Part shown: positions 51,320-61,247 of the stretch, one piece after another
How the letters are laid out: every line of letters begins with the position of its first letter
Position numbering within the stretch: position 1 is the first letter of the stretch
Assembly (NCBI RefSeq): GCF_013624435.2
Contig: NZ_CP061768.1
Span: forward strand, 3,376,001-3,440,000
Direction of reading: 5' to 3'
DNA from: Nocardioides campestrisoli
GTDB lineage: Bacteria > Actinomycetota > Actinomycetes > Propionibacteriales > Nocardioidaceae
DNA: 64,000 bases
Program-made: the position numbers and the translations under genes
Notes under the pieces: generated by a model
Databases searched by the model: none
Told to the model about the DNA's origin: nothing
Seen by the model: the letters and a program-made list of their open reading frames with translations, nothing else

Positions 51320-51589
51320 ATGTGCCGCAACATCCGCCCGCTCAACAACTTCGCGCCCCCGGCGACCGACGACGAGGTCGCAGCGGCGGCGCTGCAGTAC
51401 GTGCGCAAGGTCAGCGGCGCCACCCGTCCCTCGGCCGCCAACCAGGCGGCCTTCGACCGGGCGGTCGCCGAGGTCACCCGGGTGACCCGCGCGCTGGTCG
51501 ACGAGCTGGTCACCACCGCGCCGCCCAAGGACCGCGACGTCGAGGCGGCCAAGGCCCGAGCCCGGGCGGAGCTGCGGTACGCCCGATGA
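51320..51589 (+). CDS. DUF2277 family protein
   Basis: The 89-residue protein begins MCRNIRPLNNF and continues PPATDDEVAAAALQYVRKVSG, the invariant signature of DUF2277 proteins. Function is unknown. The stop overlaps the sirtuin start by ATGA, implying coupled translation. Confidence 0.9.
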   Translation: MCRNIRPLNNFAPPATDDEVAAAALQYVRKVSGATRPSAANQAAFDRAVAEVTRVTRALVDELVTTAPPKDRDVEAAKARARAELRYAR

Positions 51590-52413
51590 GCACCGAGGCG
51601 GCGCTCGCGCTGCTCAGTGACCGCCCGTTGGTGGTGCTCACCGGCGCCGGGCTCTCCACCGACTCGGGCATCCCGGACTACCGGGGCCCGGGCTCGCGCC
51701 CGCGCACCCCGATGACCTACCAGGAGTTCGTCGCCACCGACGCCGCACGCCGGCGCTACTGGGCGCGCAGCCACCTCGGCTGGGCGGTGATGGGTCGGGC
51801 CGAGCCCAACCGGGGCCACCGGGCGCTGGCCGCGCTGGACCCCGAGCTCCTGATCACCCAGAACGTCGACGGCCTGCACGAGGCGGCCGGCTCCCGGCGG
51901 GTGGTGGCGCTGCACGGCCGGATCGCCGACGTCGTCTGCCTGGACTGCCGGCGTACGTCGTCCCGCGAGGCGTTGCAGCACCGGATGGCCGAGGTGAACC
52001 GCGGCTGGCTGGAGCGGCACGCCGACGCCGTGGTCAACCCCGATGGCGACGTCGAGCTCGACGAGACGGCCGACTTCGTGGTGCCCGGCTGCGCCGACTG
52101 CGGAGGACCGCTCAAGCCGGACGTGGTCTTCTTCGGGGAGAACGTGCCGGCGCTGCGGGTCGCGCGGTGCTACGAGGCGGTCGACCGGCTCGCCGAGGAG
52201 GACGGAGCCCTGCTGGTCGCCGGCTCGTCGCTCACGGTGATGAGCGGCCTGCGGTTCGTCAAGCGGGCAGCGCGGCTCGGCGTCCCGGTGGTGGTGGTCA
52301 ACCGTGGCGCCACCCGGGGGGACGCGCTGGCGAGCGTCACCGTCGAGGTCGGGTGCAGCGAGTTCCTGCTCACCCTGGCCGGCCGGCGCCTCAGTCCATC
52401 AGCAGCCAGGTGA
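51586..52413 (+). CDS. NAD-dependent protein deacylase (Sir2 family)
   Basis: The 275-residue sirtuin has LTGAGLSTDSGIPDYRG (18-34), TQNVDGLHE (91-99), catalytic His110, a zinc site (Cys118, Cys121, Cys169, Cys172) and the late GSSLTV and NRG motifs. It removes acyl groups from protein lysines using NAD+. It is coupled to the DUF2277 gene. Its C-terminus overlaps the convergent GyrI-like gene by 23 nt. Confidence 0.94.
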   Translation: MSTEAALALLSDRPLVVLTGAGLSTDSGIPDYRGPGSRPRTPMTYQEFVATDAARRRYWARSHLGWAVMGRAEPNRGHRALAALDPELLITQNVDGLHEAAGSRRVVALHGRIADVVCLDCRRTSSREALQHRMAEVNRGWLERHADAVVNPDGDVELDETADFVVPGCADCGGPLKPDVVFFGENVPALRVARCYEAVDRLAEEDGALLVAGSSLTVMSGLRFVKRAARLGVPVVVVNRGATRGDALASVTVEVGCSEFLLTLAGRRLSPSAAR

Positions 52414-52876
52414 CCTCGGTCAGCATCCGCGCCGGGTCGGCCTCCGGGGTCGGCTCGGTCAGGTAGGACTCCCACATCACGTCCGCGGCCACCAGTCCCT
52501 GCGCGGCGATCCAGGACTGCAGCTCGTGGTAGGTCTGCGCCAGCCGGTCGTAGGGACCGACGTGGATGGTGCGCGCCACCAGCCCGCCCGGCAGCTGTTC
52601 GGCCACGACGCCGTGGGTCGGGGCGACCGGGCGCTGCACCGGGTAGCCCACGGCCACGTCGACGGTCGCGCCGGCCTCCCCGCGGTAGACGGCGACAGCC
52701 GGGCCGACCCGGCCGATCTCCTGTCCCTCCAGCGCATGGGCGACCACGCCGTAGGTGCGGTCGAAGAAATCGGGCAGCGCCTCGAGCGCGACCTGCTCGC
52801 GGACCACCGCGATCGGCACCGGCGCGACCCGCACCACCACCGGGTCGCCCTCGGGCTCGGGCACCAGGGGGCTCAT
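52391..52876 (-). CDS. GyrI-like small-molecule-binding protein
   Basis: The 161-residue protein matches the GyrI-like/AraC effector-binding fold: VVREQVALEALPDFFDRTYG, a VAVYRG strand, VDVAVGYPV, then HVGPYDRLAQTYHELQSWI and WESYLTEPTPEADPA. Such domains bind small molecules or inhibit gyrase. The ATG at 52876 overlaps the DtxR/IdeR stop by ATGA, so the two genes form an operon. Confidence 0.85.
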   Translation of the reverse strand: MSPLVPEPEGDPVVVRVAPVPIAVVREQVALEALPDFFDRTYGVVAHALEGQEIGRVGPAVAVYRGEAGATVDVAVGYPVQRPVAPTHGVVAEQLPGGLVARTIHVGPYDRLAQTYHELQSWIAAQGLVAADVMWESYLTEPTPEADPARMLTEVTWLLMD

Positions 52877-53565
52877 GCCTCCACCGGCCTGACGAAGATG
52901 TGCTCGGCGGCCTCGGGTTCGATCTCGGCGGTCTCCCCGCCCGAGCCGATGAGCACGCCGGCGTCGGTGGCCAGCACCACCACGGTCTTGTCGGGCAGCG
53001 CCCCCGCCCGGCGCAGGGCGCTCATCAGGAGCTCGTCCTTCTGCATCTCCTCCGAGATCCGTCGGACGTGGACCCGCGACTCCTCGAAGCCGGCCGCCTT
53101 GGCCAGCGAGACCACGCCGTCCATGAACTCCTCGCTCGGCGTGGTCTGACCGAGCTCGTCCAGGCCCGGGATCGGGTTGCCGTACGGCGACTCCGTCGGG
53201 TGGTCGAGCAGCTCCAGCAGGCGCCGCTCGACGGTCTCCGACATCACGTGCTCCCAGCGGCAGGCCTCGGCGTGGACGAGCTCCCAGTCCAGGCCGATCA
53301 CGTCGGTGAGCAGCCGCTCGGCCAGCCGGTGCTTGCGCATCACCCGGGTGGCCAGGACCAGGCCCTGGTCGGTCAGCTGGAGGTGCCGGTCGCCCTCGAC
53401 GGTGAGCAGGCCGTCGCGCTCCATCCGGGCCACGGTCTGGGAGACGGTGGGGCCGCTCTGGTGCAGCCGCTCGGCGATCCTCGCACGCAGCGGGACGATC
53501 CCCTCCTCCACGAGCTCGTAGATCGTGCGGAGGTACATCTCGGTGGTGTCGATGAGGTCGCTCAC
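52873..53565 (-). CDS. ideR: DtxR/IdeR family iron-dependent repressor
   Basis: The 230-residue regulator begins MSDLIDTTEMYLRTIYEL and keeps all DtxR metal ligands at the same positions: Met10, Cys102, Glu105 and His106 (CRWEH). The HTH is SGPTVSQTVARMERDGLL (37-54). A C-terminal SH3/FeoA-like domain is present. With Fe2+ it represses siderophore and uptake genes and activates iron storage. The Cys102 favours iron-type rather than Mn-type. Start GTG 53565 follows CAGAAT by 6 nt. Confidence 0.93.
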   Translation of the reverse strand: MSDLIDTTEMYLRTIYELVEEGIVPLRARIAERLHQSGPTVSQTVARMERDGLLTVEGDRHLQLTDQGLVLATRVMRKHRLAERLLTDVIGLDWELVHAEACRWEHVMSETVERRLLELLDHPTESPYGNPIPGLDELGQTTPSEEFMDGVVSLAKAAGFEESRVHVRRISEEMQKDELLMSALRRAGALPDKTVVVLATDAGVLIGSGGETAEIEPEAAEHIFVRPVEA

Positions 53566-53611
53566 GCACTCATTCTGTCCCATCTGCCCTAGAAGTGGCA
53601 GGGTGGCTGTC

Positions 53612-54367
53612 GTGACCGAGCTGATCGTTCCCCGCCGTTTCCGCGGGCCGTCCGGGTCGGGCAACGGGGGCTGGAGCGCGGGATCGCTCGCCGCCCACGT
53701 CGACCCGGAGGCCACCGCACGAGGCGTTCGCTGGCCGCCGATCGAGGTCACCCTGCGCAGGCCGCCGCCCCTCGAGCTGCCGCTCACCGTCTCCCGGGCC
53801 GAGGACGCCGTCCGGCTGGTGGAGCCCGACGGTCAGCTGGTGGCAGCGGCCCGGGTGGCCGAGAAGGCGACCGAGCCGGTGCCGTCGGTGCCGCCCGCGA
53901 CCGCCCGCGCCGCGGAGCCGTCGTACGCCGGTCACCGGACGCACCCGTTCCCCGGCTGCTTCGTCTGCGGCCCCGAGCGCGCGCCCGGCGACGGGCTGCG
54001 GATCTTCCCGGGACCGGTGGACGCTCCCGGCCAGATCGCGGCCACCTGGACCCCCACGGCCGACCTGGACGAGGGGCCGGACCCCGAGGACGAGCCCCGG
54101 GTGGGCCTGGCGGTCACCTGGGCGGCGCTGGACTGCCCCGGCGGGTGGGCGGGGGACCTGACGGACCGGATGATGGTGCTGGGCCGGATCACCGCCCGTG
54201 TCGACGTCCTGCCGGTCGTGGGCGAGCCGCACGTGGTGGTGGGCGCGCACCGCGGGAGCGAGGGCCGCAAGACCTTCACCGCCTCCACCCTCTACGACGC
54301 GGACGGGCGGGTGGTGGCGGTGGCCGAGCACGTGTGGATCGCGATCGAGCCGGGGTCGTTCGGGTGA
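53612..54367 (+). CDS. Hotdog-fold thioesterase-like protein
   Basis: The 251-residue protein (start GTG 53612; GTG 53603 is an alternative, 7 nt after TAGAAG) starts TELIVPRRFRGPSGSGNGGWSAG and has the segment GCFVCGPERAPGDGL with two Cys, then VTWAALDCPGGWA. It looks like an acyl-CoA thioesterase/hotdog family member, with some uncertainty about substrate. It is coupled to the GH13 gene by GTGA. Confidence 0.7.
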   Translation: MTELIVPRRFRGPSGSGNGGWSAGSLAAHVDPEATARGVRWPPIEVTLRRPPPLELPLTVSRAEDAVRLVEPDGQLVAAARVAEKATEPVPSVPPATARAAEPSYAGHRTHPFPGCFVCGPERAPGDGLRIFPGPVDAPGQIAATWTPTADLDEGPDPEDEPRVGLAVTWAALDCPGGWAGDLTDRMMVLGRITARVDVLPVVGEPHVVVGAHRGSEGRKTFTASTLYDADGRVVAVAEHVWIAIEPGSFG

Positions 54368-56004
54368 GCGCGCCGCAGGGGTGGTGGCGCGAGGCGGTCG
54401 TCTACGAGGTGTACGTACGCAGCTTCGCCGACAGCGACGGGGACGGCGTCGGCGACCTGCCCGGGATCACCTCCCGCCTGCCCTACCTGCGCGACCTGGG
54501 GGTGGACGCCCTGTGGATCACCCCGTTCTACCCCTCTCCCCAGCACGACCACGGCTACGACGTGGCCGACTACTGCGCGGTCGACCCCAGGTTCGGCAGC
54601 TTGGAGGACCTGGACACCCTGCTGGACACCGCCCACGGCCTGGGGCTGCGGGTGATCGTCGACCTGGTGCCCAACCACACCTCCTCGGAGCACCCGTGGT
54701 TCGTCGAGGCGCTCGCTGCCCCGCCGGGATCGCCGGCGCGCAGCCGCTACCTGTTCCGCACCGGGCGTGGCGCCGGGGCCGAGGAGCCGCCCAACAACTG
54801 GGAGTCGGTCTTCGGCGGACCGGCCTGGACCCGGGTCGAGGGGACCGACCAGTGGTACCTGCACCTGTTCGACTCCACCCAGCCCGACCTGGACTGGCGC
54901 AACCCGGAGGTCGCGCAGATGTTCGAGGGCGTGCTGCAGTTCTGGCTCGACCGGGGCGTCGACGGCTTCCGGGTGGACGTCGCGCACGGCCTGTTCAAGG
55001 AGGAGTCGCTGCGCGACCAGGACCGGCCCGAGGAGCCGGACGCCGGGGACGCCCCGCGGGAGATCGTCGAGCGCACCCTGGCCGACGAGCCGATGTGGGA
55101 CCAGCCGGAGGTGCACGAGGTGTACCGGAGCTGGCGCCGGCTCGTGGACGACTACAGCGACGAGCACGGGACCGACCGGATGGTGGTGGCCGAGGCGTGG
55201 ACCCAGACGCCCGAGTCGATGGCCCGCTTCGTCCGGCCCGACGAGCTGCACCAGTCCTTCAACTTCTCCTGGCTGCTGGCCGACTGGTCGGCCCCGGCCT
55301 TCGCCGAGGTCGTCCGCGGCACCCTGGCGGCCATGGCCCCGGTGGACGCCTCCCCCACCTGGGTGCTGAGCAACCACGACGTCGTCCGCCACCCCACCCG
55401 GTACGGCGGCGGGGCGCGCGGCCTGGCCCGGGCCCGGGCGGCCACCCTGGTGATGCTGGCCCTGCCGGGGTCCTGCTACCTCTACCAGGGCGAGGAGCTG
55501 GGGCTGGAGGAGGTCGACGTGGCCCCCGAGCACCGGCAGGACCCGTCCTGGTTCCGGACCGGGGAGGTCGGCCGTGACGGGTGCCGGGTGCCGATGCCGT
55601 GGTCGGGGCAGGAGCCGCCGTACGGGTTCGGGCCGCCGGGCAGCACCCCGTGGATCCCGCAGCCGGCCGACTGGGGCGGGCTCACCGTGGAGGCCCAGCG
55701 CGCGGACCCGGGATCGACGTGGTCGTTCTACCAGCGCGCGCTGGCCGCCCGACACCGGCACGCGCGGGGCGCGGGGCCGGTGGAGCTGATCGCCGCGCCG
55801 GCGGAGTGGGGCGCCGACGTGCTGGCCTTCCGCCGCGGGTCGCTCGGCGTGGTGCTCAACTGCGGCGAGGTGCCGGTGCCGCTGCCGACCGGCCGGCTGC
55901 TGGTGGCCTCGGGCGACTCCGACCCCGGGGTGCTGGCCCCGGACCACGCGGTCTGGCTGGAGCTGCCTCAGGGCAGCTCGGGGCCCTCGAGCATCTCGTT
56001 GTAG
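54364..56004 (+). CDS. Glycoside hydrolase family 13 (alpha-glucosidase type)
   Basis: The 546-residue GH13 enzyme has VYEVYVRSFADSDGDGVGDL, DLVPNHTSS, GFRVDVAHG with nucleophile Asp205, VVAEAW with acid Glu277 and LSNHDVVRH with Asp339. The order and size suit an oligo-1,6-glucosidase/alpha-glucosidase or sucrose-type enzyme. No signal peptide is seen, so it acts in the cytosol on imported oligosaccharides. The GTG overlaps the upstream stop. It converges with and overlaps the MarR gene by 37 nt. Confidence 0.93.
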   Translation: MSAPQGWWREAVVYEVYVRSFADSDGDGVGDLPGITSRLPYLRDLGVDALWITPFYPSPQHDHGYDVADYCAVDPRFGSLEDLDTLLDTAHGLGLRVIVDLVPNHTSSEHPWFVEALAAPPGSPARSRYLFRTGRGAGAEEPPNNWESVFGGPAWTRVEGTDQWYLHLFDSTQPDLDWRNPEVAQMFEGVLQFWLDRGVDGFRVDVAHGLFKEESLRDQDRPEEPDAGDAPREIVERTLADEPMWDQPEVHEVYRSWRRLVDDYSDEHGTDRMVVAEAWTQTPESMARFVRPDELHQSFNFSWLLADWSAPAFAEVVRGTLAAMAPVDASPTWVLSNHDVVRHPTRYGGGARGLARARAATLVMLALPGSCYLYQGEELGLEEVDVAPEHRQDPSWFRTGEVGRDGCRVPMPWSGQEPPYGFGPPGSTPWIPQPADWGGLTVEAQRADPGSTWSFYQRALAARHRHARGAGPVELIAAPAEWGADVLAFRRGSLGVVLNCGEVPVPLPTGRLLVASGDSDPGVLAPDHAVWLELPQGSSGPSSISL

Positions 56005-56435
56005 CGACGCAGGCGGTTGATGAAGTCGGCCATGTCCTCCTCGTCCCACTCCCCCAGGCGCCGGCTCAGCCGGGCACGCCGGACGTCCCTGACCTCCGCC
56101 AGCCCGCGCAGCGCGAGGTCGGTCGGGGTGAGCAGGCTGGCCCGCCGGTCGTCCGGATCGGGCTCCCGGTCGACCAGACCCAGGTCCACCAGCTGCTGGA
56201 CCTGGCGGCTGGTCGCCCCCTTGTCCAGCTCGAAGACCTCCGCGATCGTGGAGGGCCGCGACGGTCCGCGCTCGGCGAGCAGGGCGAGCATCAGGTAGCC
56301 CGCCGGGTAGAGCTCCGGGTGGACCATCTGGGCCCGCAGGGCGATCGCCCGCTTGGAGCGGCGGATCAGGATCATCACCTGGTGCTCGAGCGCCTGGTAG
56401 GCCTCGTCGCTGAGCACGCGTTCCTGGGGGGTCAC
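55968..56435 (-). CDS. MarR family regulator of the adjacent exporter
   Basis: The 155-residue winged-helix protein has the recognition region RPSTIAEVFELDKGATSRQVQQL and the wing REPDPDDRRASLLTPTD. GTG 56435 overlaps the exporter stop by GTGA, so the two form an operon, exporter first. It probably binds the inverted repeat at 58111-58133 and responds to an exported toxic compound (inference). Confidence 0.9.
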   Translation of the reverse strand: MTPQERVLSDEAYQALEHQVMILIRRSKRAIALRAQMVHPELYPAGYLMLALLAERGPSRPSTIAEVFELDKGATSRQVQQLVDLGLVDREPDPDDRRASLLTPTDLALRGLAEVRDVRRARLSRRLGEWDEEDMADFINRLRRYNEMLEGPELP

Positions 56436-58018
56436 CGTCCGCTCTCCTCCTCGACCTCCAGCTCGGGGGTCATCTCGTCCGCACGCAGGACAGTCTCTCG
56501 CAGCGGGACCTCCTTGATCAGCACGACGCAGACCAGGGCGACCACCGCGAACGGGACGGCGACCAGGAAGAGGTGGGCGGAGGCCTCGCCGAAGGCGCTC
56601 TCGAAGATCTGTCGCACCGGCGCGGGCAGGGAGTCCATGTCCGGGACGGAGGACCCGGTGGACTCGCCGCCGCTGATGCCCAGCTTGTCCAGGCCGCTGC
56701 TCACCCGGTCGGCGACCTGGTGGGCCAGGATCGCGCCCAGGGCGGAGACGCCGGCCGAGCCGCCGATGGAGCGGAAGAAGGCAACCAGGGACGAGGCGGC
56801 ACCCATGTCGGCCATCGCGGTGTTGTTCTGCACCGCCAGCACCAGGTTCTGCATCGTGGCGCCGATGCCGACCCCGAGCACCGCCATGAACAGGCCCACC
56901 CACACCAGGGACGTGGTCTCGTCGATGGTGGAGAGCAGCGCGAGCCCGGCGATGACGCTGACCATGCCGGCGACCAGGAAGCGCTTCCAGCGGCCGGTCT
57001 CGCTGATGATCCGGCCCGAGATGATGCTGGAGACCAGCAGGCCGCCGACCATCGCGATCGACATCAGCCCGGCGCGGGTCGGGGACATGCCGCGGGCGAG
57101 CTGGAAGTACTGGCTGAGGTAGACCGTGGAACCGAACATGGCCACGCCGACCATGACCGAGGCGGCGGTGGCCAGGGCGGTGGTGCGGTCGCGGAAGAGG
57201 CGCATCGGGATGATCGGCTCGCGGGCCACCCGGATCTCGATGAAGACCGCCGCGGCGACCAGCACCAGGCCGGCGGCGACGAGCGCGGCGCTCGTCGCCG
57301 AGGTCCAGGCGAACTGGCTGCCGGCGAGCGAGACCCAGATGAGGAGCAGCGAGACGCCGGCCATGATCACGGTCGCGCCGAGGTAGTCCACGTGCACCTC
57401 GCGGCGGGGCTGCCGCGGCAGCTTCAGGGTCTTCTGCAGCACCACGAACGCCGCCAGGGCGACGGGGAGGCCGACGAAGAAGCACCAGCGCCAGCCGAGC
57501 GTGTCGACCAGCACCCCGCCGATCAGCGGGCCGCTCACGGTGGAGAGGGCGAAGACGGAGCCGATGTAGCCGGCGTACCGGCCTCGCTCGCGCGGGCTCA
57601 CCATGCCGGCGATGACCACCTGGACCAGCGCGGTCAGGCCGCCCACGCCGAGGCCCTGGACGGCGCGGGCGCCGATCAGCACCTCCATCGAGGGCGCGAG
57701 CCCGGCCAGCAGCGAGCCTACCGAGAAGATCACCAGGGCCACCTGGACCAACGTCTTCTGGTCGAAGAGGTCGGCGAACTTGCCCCAGATCGGGGTGGTC
57801 GCGGTCATGGTGAGCAGGGTCGCCACCACCACCCACGTGTAGCCGGTCTGGCTGCCCTCGAGGTCGGCCACGATCACCGGCAGGGCGTTGGAGACGACGG
57901 TGCTGGAGAGCATCGCCACGAACATGGCCAGGAGCAGGCCGGTGAGGGCCTCCAGCACCTGGCGGTGGGTCATCTGTCCGGCTTGCTCGGCGGTCGGCGG
58001 CGCGGGGGTTGTCGTCAC
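56432..58018 (-). CDS. MFS transporter, DHA2 (14-helix) drug exporter type
   Basis: The 528-residue protein has 14 predicted helices. The start at GTG 58018 follows AGGAGAAGGA. Typical DHA2 motifs are WVVVATLLTMTATTPIWGKFADLF (motif A region), the VQGLGVGGL segment and GSVFALSTVSGPLIGGVL (motif C). A hydrophilic C-terminal tail follows. Exports drugs or metabolites with protons; the substrate is unknown. It is probably repressed by the co-transcribed MarR protein. Confidence 0.92.
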   Translation of the reverse strand: MTTTPAPPTAEQAGQMTHRQVLEALTGLLLAMFVAMLSSTVVSNALPVIVADLEGSQTGYTWVVVATLLTMTATTPIWGKFADLFDQKTLVQVALVIFSVGSLLAGLAPSMEVLIGARAVQGLGVGGLTALVQVVIAGMVSPRERGRYAGYIGSVFALSTVSGPLIGGVLVDTLGWRWCFFVGLPVALAAFVVLQKTLKLPRQPRREVHVDYLGATVIMAGVSLLLIWVSLAGSQFAWTSATSAALVAAGLVLVAAAVFIEIRVAREPIIPMRLFRDRTTALATAASVMVGVAMFGSTVYLSQYFQLARGMSPTRAGLMSIAMVGGLLVSSIISGRIISETGRWKRFLVAGMVSVIAGLALLSTIDETTSLVWVGLFMAVLGVGIGATMQNLVLAVQNNTAMADMGAASSLVAFFRSIGGSAGVSALGAILAHQVADRVSSGLDKLGISGGESTGSSVPDMDSLPAPVRQIFESAFGEASAHLFLVAVPFAVVALVCVVLIKEVPLRETVLRADEMTPELEVEEESGR

Positions 58019-58110
58019 GGGGTTCCTTCTCCTGGACCAGACTGCCCGGTCGGGCGCGGTTGGTTCGCGGGGCGCTGCGGGGGGCGGATCGCTCACCCGG
58101 CACCACCCCA

Positions 58111-58133
58111 TAAGGTTGCCACACGCAACTTTA
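58111..58133. promoter_or_regulatory. Probable MarR operator upstream of the DHA2 exporter
   Basis: Inverted repeat TAAGGTTGC-CACAC-GCAACTTTA, 9-base arms with one mismatch. It lies 93 nt upstream of the exporter start, where the promoter should be. GTTGC/GCAAC cores fit MarR-type operators. Confidence 0.55.
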
Positions 58134-58236
58134 TTCCGGCACGTCTTGGCCCCCGGTTCCCGACGTGATGTCCGACTCACCGCGCGTATTGCACCTTCGA
58201 CCTCCCGGACGTCCAGGACGGGATACCAAAGTTCCC

Positions 58237-58881
58237 ATGGACACGATTCGGGTCTTCCTCGTCGACGACCACGAGATCGTGCGACACGGTCTGCGCGCCC
58301 TCCTCGACGCCGAGGACGACATGACGGTCGTCGGCGAGGCCGGCACCGCGCACGACGGCCTCGCCGGGGTGCTCTCGGCGATGCCCGACGTCGCCCTGCT
58401 CGACGCCCGGCTGCCGGACCGCTCGGGGGTCGAGGTCGCGCGCGAGCTGCAGGCCCAGGCCCCGCAGGTGCGGACCCTGATGCTGAGCAGCTACGACGAC
58501 GACGACATCCTCGCCGACGCCTTCTCCGCCGGCGTCGCGGGCTACGTGCTCAAGGAGATCAAGGCCGACTCGCTGCTCGACGGGATCCGCTCGGTGGCGG
58601 CCGGACAGACGTTGGTGGCCCCTGCCGTGGCCGCGCGGATCATGGCCCGGATGCGCGAGCGCCGGCGGCTGGAGTCGGCGCAGGGCCTGGACAAGCTCAG
58701 CCAGCAGGAGCTGCGCATCCTTCAGCTCATCGGCGACGGCCTGACCAACCGGCAGATCGGCGAGCGGCTCTTCCTGTCGGAGAAGACGATCAAGAACAAC
58801 GTCACCTCGATCCTGGCCAAGCTCGGCGTGCAGCGCCGTACCCAGGCCGCGGTGCTGGCCTCCCGCCTGCACCACGGCTGA
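58237..58881 (+). CDS. NarL/DosR-like response regulator
   Basis: The 214-residue regulator has a receiver domain with phospho-acceptor Asp56 (LLDARLPD), the acid pocket DDHE at 10-13 and Lys near 106 in GYVLKEIKAD. A LuxR HTH (about 148-210) includes LTNRQIGERLFLSEKTIKNNVTSIL. The layout and phrases are closest to DevR/DosR of mycobacteria, a hypoxia/NO regulator. No histidine kinase lies adjacent. The two chemoreceptor genes beyond it are convergent to it. Confidence 0.9.
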   Translation: MDTIRVFLVDDHEIVRHGLRALLDAEDDMTVVGEAGTAHDGLAGVLSAMPDVALLDARLPDRSGVEVARELQAQAPQVRTLMLSSYDDDDILADAFSAGVAGYVLKEIKADSLLDGIRSVAAGQTLVAPAVAARIMARMRERRRLESAQGLDKLSQQELRILQLIGDGLTNRQIGERLFLSEKTIKNNVTSILAKLGVQRRTQAAVLASRLHHG

Positions 58882-58890
58882 GCCTCTCGG

Positions 58891-61200
58891 TCAGACCTTG
58901 AACTTGGTGACCCGGGCCTTCAGCGTGCTCGCCATCGCCGCCAGCTCCTGCGCCGACTGCAGGGTCTCCCCCACGCCCTGACGGGTCTGCTCGGCGGCCT
59001 GGGCGACCTGGCTGACGTCGGCGGAGATGCCGTTGGCGCCGCCGGCCGCGTCGGTGACGTTGCGGGCGATCTCGTTGGTGGTCGCGGTCTGCTCCTCCAC
59101 CGCCGAGGCGATGGTGGTCTGGATGTCGTTGATCCGGGAGATGACGTCGGTGATCTCCGCGATCGCGGTCACCGCGCCGGAGGTGTCGGACTGGATCGCC
59201 TCGATCTTCTGACCGATGTCCTCGGTCGCCCGCGCGGTCTCCTTGGCCAGCTCCTTGACCTCGTTGGCCACCACCGCGAACCCCTTGCCCGCGTCCCCGG
59301 CCCGAGCCGCCTCGATCGTGGCGTTGAGCGCCAGCAGGTTGGTCTGCTGCGCGATCGAGGTGATCACCTTGATCACCTTGCCGATCTCCGCGCTCGACTC
59401 GCCCAGGCTCGCCACCGTGCCCTGCGCCGCGCTGGCCACCCCGACCGCGGTGGTCGCCACCGTGGCGGCCTCGGTGGCGTTCTTGGCGATCTCCCGGATG
59501 CTCGCGGTCATCTCCTCCGCAGCCGTGGCCACCGTCTGGATGCTGGCCGAGACCTGCACCGAGGAGGTGGAGGCGCTCTCGGCCCGCTCGGAGGTGAGCA
59601 CCGCACCGTCGCCCATCGTCCGGGAGAGCGTCGAGATCTGCTCGGCGGCCACGGCCAGCGAGTCGGCCGTGCCGCCGATGTCGGTCATGGAGATGCGCAG
59701 GGCGGCGACGACGTCGCCCAGCCCACCGGCCAGCTGGCCGATCGCGTCGTCCCCGCTGACCGGCATCTCCCGGGTCAGGTCGCCCGTGCCCACGGCACGG
59801 ACGGCCTCGAGCACCAGGTCGACCTTCGTCGCGAGGTCGGCGGCCGCGGCCCGCTCGGCCTCCTCCCTCATGATCCGGGTCACCGCCTGGGAGACCAGGT
59901 CGCTGATGTTGCGCAACGTGCCCCACCGCTGCTCGCTGAGCTCCACCGCCTGGCTGGTGAAGAACTCCAGGACCGCCACCACCTCCCCGTGGGCCTTCAC
60001 GCAGAACCCCACGGCGTTCGGCGTCCGCAGTTCCGGGCTGACCATCCGCACCTCGCGCGGCAGGTCGATCGCCTCCGACGACTGGTGCACGTCCGCGCTG
60101 GCCCAGGTCCGTCCGGCCATGCCCTCCCCGCGGCGCGGCCTCATCCCGGCCATCGCCGACCGCACCCGGTCGGGAACCTGGCCGACCGCCACGGCGAACC
60201 GCAGCCGGTCTGCCTCCGGGTCGACCAGCCAGGCCATCCCGGCCCGCCAGCCGAACTCCTCCCCGACGACCTCCAGGGTGCGCTCGACCGCCTCGTCCAC
60301 CGAGATCGCCGTGCCCAGCGCGGACAGCACCTGGTTCATCGCCGCGGTGTCGGCGAGGGCCTCGGCCCGGTCGCGCTCGGCCTTCCGCTTCTCGGTGATC
60401 AGCTCGAGGGTGACCATCATCCCGATGTAGGCCCCGTCGCGGTTGTGGATCGCGGTGAAGAGCAGGTCGAGCGTCTCCGGGCCGACGGTGCGCTCGGCCC
60501 TCACCGGCAGGTTCTCATAGCTCAGCTCGTCGAGCTGGGCCCGGCCGCGCTCGGTGTCGGTCTCGCGGGTGCCCTCGGCGAGCACGTCGAGGCTGAGCCC
60601 GTGGAGCTGCTCGGCGGTGATCGGCATGTAGGGCTCGAGCCTGCGCAACGTCTCGTACGCCGCCGGGTTGAGGTAGTTGATCACCCGCTTGCGGTCGGCG
60701 AACATCAACGCGGTCGGCGAGCTCTCCATCATGGCGTTGACCCGGTGCAGACCGCGCTCGGCCTTGACCCGGTCGGTGACGTAGACCCAGGCCACCATCA
60801 CGCCGTTGAACTCGCCGTCCTCGCGGTAGATCGCGCTCACGGTCATGTCGGCGTGCTCGTTGCCGATCATCAGCTGGTTGGCGTACGGGAGCTCGTGGTG
60901 GTTCTCGAAGTAGTGCTCGACCCGGTCGACGTCGCCGATGAACGCGAAGAGCGGCTTGACGTCGGAGCCGACCAGCTCGTCGACCTTGTAGGGCATGAAC
61001 TCCTCGACCGGACGGAGCTCCTCGACCGCCTTCTTGTTGGCGTAGCGGATGCGCCGGTCGCGGTCGGTGAGGAAGACCCGGGCCGGCATCGCGTCCAGCA
61101 CCTCGCGCTGCTCGGCGGAGGTCGGCTCGAGCTCGGCGAGCGCCGGCTCGCCCGAGGGGTGGGAGCCGTTCGGACTGAGGGGCTGGACGAGGTCGGTCAT
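58891..61200 (-). CDS. Soluble PAS-PAS-GAF-HAMP chemoreceptor (MCP) A
   Basis: The 769-residue protein lacks transmembrane helices. It contains two PAS-like domains (about 35-150 and 150-280), a GAF domain (about 300-455) with a [12 protein letters not shown] segment, a HAMP-like segment (about 465-510, [12 protein letters not shown]), and an MCP signalling domain to the C-terminus. The signalling hairpin tip [20 protein letters not shown] matches methyl-accepting chemotaxis proteins. It probably senses a cytosolic ligand or redox signal and works with the CheW encoded upstream. Its signalling-domain DNA is nearly identical to that of receptor B. Confidence 0.9.
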   Translation of the reverse strand: MTDLVQPLSPNGSHPSGEPALAELEPTSAEQREVLDAMPARVFLTDRDRRIRYANKKAVEELRPVEEFMPYKVDELVGSDVKPLFAFIGDVDRVEHYFENHHELPYANQLMIGNEHADMTVSAIYREDGEFNGVMVAWVYVTDRVKAERGLHRVNAMMESSPTALMFADRKRVINYLNPAAYETLRRLEPYMPITAEQLHGLSLDVLAEGTRETDTERGRAQLDELSYENLPVRAERTVGPETLDLLFTAIHNRDGAYIGMMVTLELITEKRKAERDRAEALADTAAMNQVLSALGTAISVDEAVERTLEVVGEEFGWRAGMAWLVDPEADRLRFAVAVGQVPDRVRSAMAGMRPRRGEGMAGRTWASADVHQSSEAIDLPREVRMVSPELRTPNAVGFCVKAHGEVVAVLEFFTSQAVELSEQRWGTLRNISDLVSQAVTRIMREEAERAAAADLATKVDLVLEAVRAVGTGDLTREMPVSGDDAIGQLAGGLGDVVAALRISMTDIGGTADSLAVAAEQISTLSRTMGDGAVLTSERAESASTSSVQVSASIQTVATAAEEMTASIREIAKNATEAATVATTAVGVASAAQGTVASLGESSAEIGKVIKVITSIAQQTNLLALNATIEAARAGDAGKGFAVVANEVKELAKETARATEDIGQKIEAIQSDTSGAVTAIAEITDVISRINDIQTTIASAVEEQTATTNEIARNVTDAAGGANGISADVSQVAQAAEQTRQGVGETLQSAQELAAMASTLKARVTKFKV
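59141..59427. repeat. Near-identical signalling-domain block, copy in receptor A
   Basis: This 287-base block differs at only two positions (59212 and 59302) from 61498-61784 in receptor B, although the sensory halves of the two genes have diverged. It encodes the MCP signalling tip region. Confidence 0.9.
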
Positions 61201-61247
61201 GGGAGTCCTCGAGGGTGATCGGTCTGCAGGAAGAATGACGGGGTGGG

